From Ruminococcaceae bacterium UBA5408 (GTDB lineage Bacteria > Bacillota > Clostridia > Oscillospirales > Acutalibacteraceae), in NCBI GenBank assembly GCA_002407645.1, contig DHNU01000048.1:7026-15413 (forward strand): DNA of 8,388 nucleotides, read 5' to 3'. The notes below the pieces were generated by a model. The model was not told where the DNA came from, did no database searches, and saw nothing but the letters and a program-made list of their open reading frames with translations. Shown one piece after another: positions 6,715 through 8,388 of the stretch (positions are counted from its first letter, which is position 1; each line of letters starts with the position of its first letter). A program made the translations under genes and the position numbers.

Positions 6715-6749
6715 AAAAAACAAGGACCGATTGGCGGTCCTTGTTTTTT
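6715..6749. terminator. Strong intrinsic terminator of the small RNA (bidirectional in sequence)
   Basis: A perfect 15-bp stem pairs 6715-6729 with 6735-6749 around the loop ATTGG. The GC-rich core CAAGGACCG pairs with CGGTCCTTG and is flanked by A6 and T7 tracts, so each strand gets a U-tail. It ends the minus-strand RNA and isolates the secreted protein gene from it. Confidence 0.92.
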
Positions 6750-6834
6750 TGGGGAGGAGTTGTATTGAAAAGGTCGTGGCAATCCTTACCACAAATCTTA
6801 TACTCTAATAAATTAACTTTTCTTTGTTTTCTAT
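6715..6834 (-). ncRNA. Predicted small regulatory RNA (~120 nt) with C-rich anti-Shine-Dalgarno segment
   Basis: This gene-free stretch has a complete transcription unit: a perfect-consensus promoter (6841-6869), a start near 6834, and a perfect terminator whose U-tract ends about 6715. The transcript begins A-rich (about 50 nt, largely unpaired). It has a small hairpin GUGGU/GCCAC (6776-6792) with an AAGGAUU loop, then a single-stranded linker holding CUCCUCCCC (6751-6759), then the terminator stem. The C-rich segment is complementary to GGGGAGGAG and shares CCUCC with the 16S rRNA tail. It is placed like the C-rich seed of Firmicute sRNAs such as RsaE/RoxS, which block ribosome binding sites. 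I do not recognise the sequence as a known family. No peptide of note is encoded on this strand. Exact 5' end and targets are inferred. Confidence 0.65.
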
Positions 6835-6840
6835 GACTTT

Positions 6841-6869
6841 ATTATAATACCCGTAATTTATTGTGTCAA
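6841..6869 (-). promoter_or_regulatory. Perfect-consensus sigma-A promoter of the small RNA
   Basis: The minus strand has TTGACA (6864-6869), exactly 17 nt of spacer and TATAAT (6841-6846). Both hexamers match the consensus at 12 of 12 positions. It is the best promoter in the window, yet no protein gene starts within 200 bp downstream. Confidence 0.85.
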
Positions 6870-6916
6870 TCGATTTAAAAACAATCTCTTTATTGTATAA
6901 AACGCAGTATTTTACA

Positions 6917-6942
6917 ACTAAATTTTAGTGATTATTGACTAA
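6917..6942. repeat. Three ACTAA/TTAGT half-sites upstream of the small RNA promoter
   Basis: ACTAAATTTTAGT (6917-6929) is a perfect 13-bp palindrome. A third half-site, ACTAA (6938-6942), forms a second inverted pair with TTAGT across 8 nt. The cluster is about 48 bp upstream of the small RNA -35. It could be a regulator site or an A/T-rich coincidence. Confidence 0.3.
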
Positions 6943-6950
6943 CAACTTTC

Positions 6951-6984
6951 GTAAATTATCGTGAAAAATCTAACGAGAATTTAC
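6951..6984 (-). other. Hairpin directly after the TrpB2 stop codon
   Basis: GTAAATT (6951-6957) pairs with AATTTAC (6978-6984), and after one mismatch TCGT pairs with ACGA, leaving a 10-nt loop. It lies 3 nt past the trpB stop on the minus strand. There is no following U-tract, so it is not a standard terminator; it may protect the mRNA 3' end or slow transcription. Confidence 0.4.
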
Positions 6985-6987
6985 AAT

Positions 6988-8373
6988 TTATTCATTATTT
7001 GAGTTTGGTATTTTAGGAAGGGTATCAAAACCTGACTGTAAATCTTTATCACTCGGTATATAGTCTGCCATATTATTTTCCAAATATGCAGTATATGCAG
7101 ATAAATCGAAAAATCCTGTTCCGGTTAAGCCGAAAAGTATGGTTTTTCCTTCTCCGCTTTCTCTACACTTAACAGCTTCATCGATTGCACAGCGGATTGC
7201 ATGGGAACTTTCGGGTGCGGGGAGTATTGTTTCAAGCTTTGCGAAAAGTACAGCAGCTTCGAATACTTTTGTTTGTTCCTCGCCCCTTGCTTCGTCCAGT
7301 AAACCGTCGTCGTAAAGCTTCGAAATAATAGGCGACATTCCATGATAACGCAGTCCGCCCGCATGAATGGGGGACGGAATGAAACCGCTTCCGAGGGTGT
7401 ACATTTTTGCAAGAGGCGTTACTTTACCCGTGTCGCAAAAATCATACGCATAACGACCGCGTGTAAGAGAAGGACAAGACGCGGGTTCAACAGCTATAAA
7501 ATAAGGATGTTTTCTGCCGAGAAGTCTATCACGCATGAATGGAGCAATAAGTCCCCCGAGGTTTGAACCGCCGCCGGCACAGCCGATTACAATATCAGGA
7601 TATTCGCCAATCAGTTCCATTGCCTTTTGGGCTTCAAGACCTATAATTGATTGGTGAAGAAGTACTTGATTTAATACAGAACCCAAAACATAGCGGCAGT
7701 TGGGGGTGGTGACTGCTTTTTCTATGGCTTCTGAAATAGCACATCCGAGGCTGCCCGACGTTTCGGGGTCGTTTGCGAGAATTTTTCTGCCTGCTTCGGT
7801 AGTATCGCTGGGGCTTGGAATTACATTTCCGCCGAAAGTGTTTATTATTGCTTTTCTCTGCGGCTTTTGATAATAAGACGCTTTTACCATAAATACGTCA
7901 AGATCCATACCGAAAAAAGAGCATGCTTCAGCCAAAGCTGTACCCCATTGACCGGCACCCGTTTCGGTTGTCAGTTTGGTAATACCCTGTTTTTTAGCGT
8001 AATATGCTTGTGGTACAGCGGAATTCAGCTTATGACTTCCGGAAGTATTGTTGCCTTCAAACTTGTAATAGATTTTCGCGGGAGTTTGAAGGTGCTTTTC
8101 GAGCGCATATGCACGGCATAACGGTGATGGACGGTATGTTTTGTAAACTTCAAGTACAGGTTCGGGAATGTCGAAAAACGGAGTTGTACAGTCCATTTCC
8201 TGTTTTGCGAGTTCTTCGCAGAAAATAGGGTATAAATCCTTTTCCTCAATAGGCTTTAATGTTGCCGGGTTTAAAAGCGGGTCGGGAAGGGACTTCATAT
8301 CTGCACGCATATTGTACCATTGAGTAGGCATCTGCTCCTCGGTTAATGTCAGTCTGTGCGGTATCTTTGCCAT
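6988..8373 (-). CDS. trpB: TrpB2-type tryptophan synthase beta chain (PLP-dependent)
   Basis: This cytoplasmic fold-type II PLP enzyme condenses indole with L-serine to give tryptophan. Visible residues are the Schiff-base lysine K115 in SGSHKLNSA (111-119), the catalytic-Glu motif TETGAGQWG (136-144) with E137, the phosphate-binding GGGSN (267-271) and PESSHAI (387-393). The 461-residue length and the N-terminal extension with RPSPLCRA (81-88) mark the TrpB2 subfamily rather than the ~400-residue TrpB1 that pairs with TrpA. The ATG at 8373 follows AAAGGAG (8381-8387) by 7 nt. The upstream promoter is outside the window. No trpA or other tryptophan gene lies downstream, where only the small RNA unit follows. 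TrpB2 enzymes often act alone in indole salvage, or with a distant alpha chain; either is possible here. Confidence 0.93.
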   Translation of the reverse strand: MAKIPHRLTLTEEQMPTQWYNMRADMKSLPDPLLNPATLKPIEEKDLYPIFCEELAKQEMDCTTPFFDIPEPVLEVYKTYRPSPLCRAYALEKHLQTPAKIYYKFEGNNTSGSHKLNSAVPQAYYAKKQGITKLTTETGAGQWGTALAEACSFFGMDLDVFMVKASYYQKPQRKAIINTFGGNVIPSPSDTTEAGRKILANDPETSGSLGCAISEAIEKAVTTPNCRYVLGSVLNQVLLHQSIIGLEAQKAMELIGEYPDIVIGCAGGGSNLGGLIAPFMRDRLLGRKHPYFIAVEPASCPSLTRGRYAYDFCDTGKVTPLAKMYTLGSGFIPSPIHAGGLRYHGMSPIISKLYDDGLLDEARGEEQTKVFEAAVLFAKLETILPAPESSHAIRCAIDEAVKCRESGEGKTILFGLTGTGFFDLSAYTAYLENNMADYIPSDKDLQSGFDTLPKIPNSNNE

Positions 8374-8388
8374 AGTAATGCTCCTTTC

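Noticed and set aside
6765..6836. Plus-strand 23-codon frame with a TTG start after GGGGAGGAG
   Set aside because: The ribosome-site-like GGGGAGGAG is the complement of the C-rich segment of the small RNA. A strong terminator lies immediately upstream on the plus strand and no promoter is seen, so a transcript is unlikely.
7867..8249. Several overlapping open frames on both strands within trpB
   Set aside because: The TrpB2 frame is intact over its full length with PLP-binding motifs; the others have no family features or ribosome sites.

Overview
The window looks like chromosomal DNA of a low-GC Firmicute, most likely a gut or rumen type Clostridia (Oscillospiraceae/Ruminococcaceae-like). 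The reasons are strong AGGAGG-type ribosome binding sites, sigma-A type promoters with A/T-rich spacers, U-tailed intrinsic terminators, a secreted protein ending in a dockerin-like tail, and an FHA-SEDS fusion protein beside a class B penicillin-binding protein. Nothing in it looks like phage, an insertion sequence or a CRISPR array. The lineage is an inference from gene content, not from a marker gene.

Layout, left to right. (1) Bases 2-427 (+) are the 3' end of a membrane protein gene, probably an aromatic-acid-exporter family (ArAE_1/DUF939) protein. It converges on the next genes and shares a bidirectional terminator (458-498) with them. (2) A two-gene cell-wall operon on the minus strand: an N-terminal FHA domain fused to a SEDS (RodA/FtsW) glycosyltransferase (2003-3685), overlapping by 4 bp a short class B transpeptidase (621-2006). 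A 32-codon open frame (497-595) of repeat-like character follows it. (3) A pyridoxal/pyridoxamine kinase (3811-4665, -), a stand-alone left-handed beta-helix acyltransferase-like protein (4753-5418, -) and a secreted protein with a degenerate dockerin-like C-terminus (5506-6624, -). The first two have well-formed promoters of their own. (4) A 363-bp gene-free stretch (6625-6987). It contains a perfect-consensus minus-strand promoter followed about 120 nt later by a perfect 15-bp terminator hairpin, with a C-rich anti-Shine-Dalgarno-like segment just before the hairpin. I read this as an unannotated small regulatory RNA. (5) A TrpB2-type tryptophan synthase beta chain (6988-8373, -), with no trpA visible.

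How the parts may work together. The SEDS protein and the penicillin-binding protein should form a polymerase-transpeptidase pair for septal or side-wall peptidoglycan. The fused FHA domain suggests control by Ser/Thr phosphorylation, echoing the actinobacterial fhaB-rodA-pbpA gene order. The vitamin B6 kinase makes PLP, the cofactor of the TrpB2 enzyme, but the two are not in one obvious operon. The small RNA is the least explained element and the best candidate for something undescribed.
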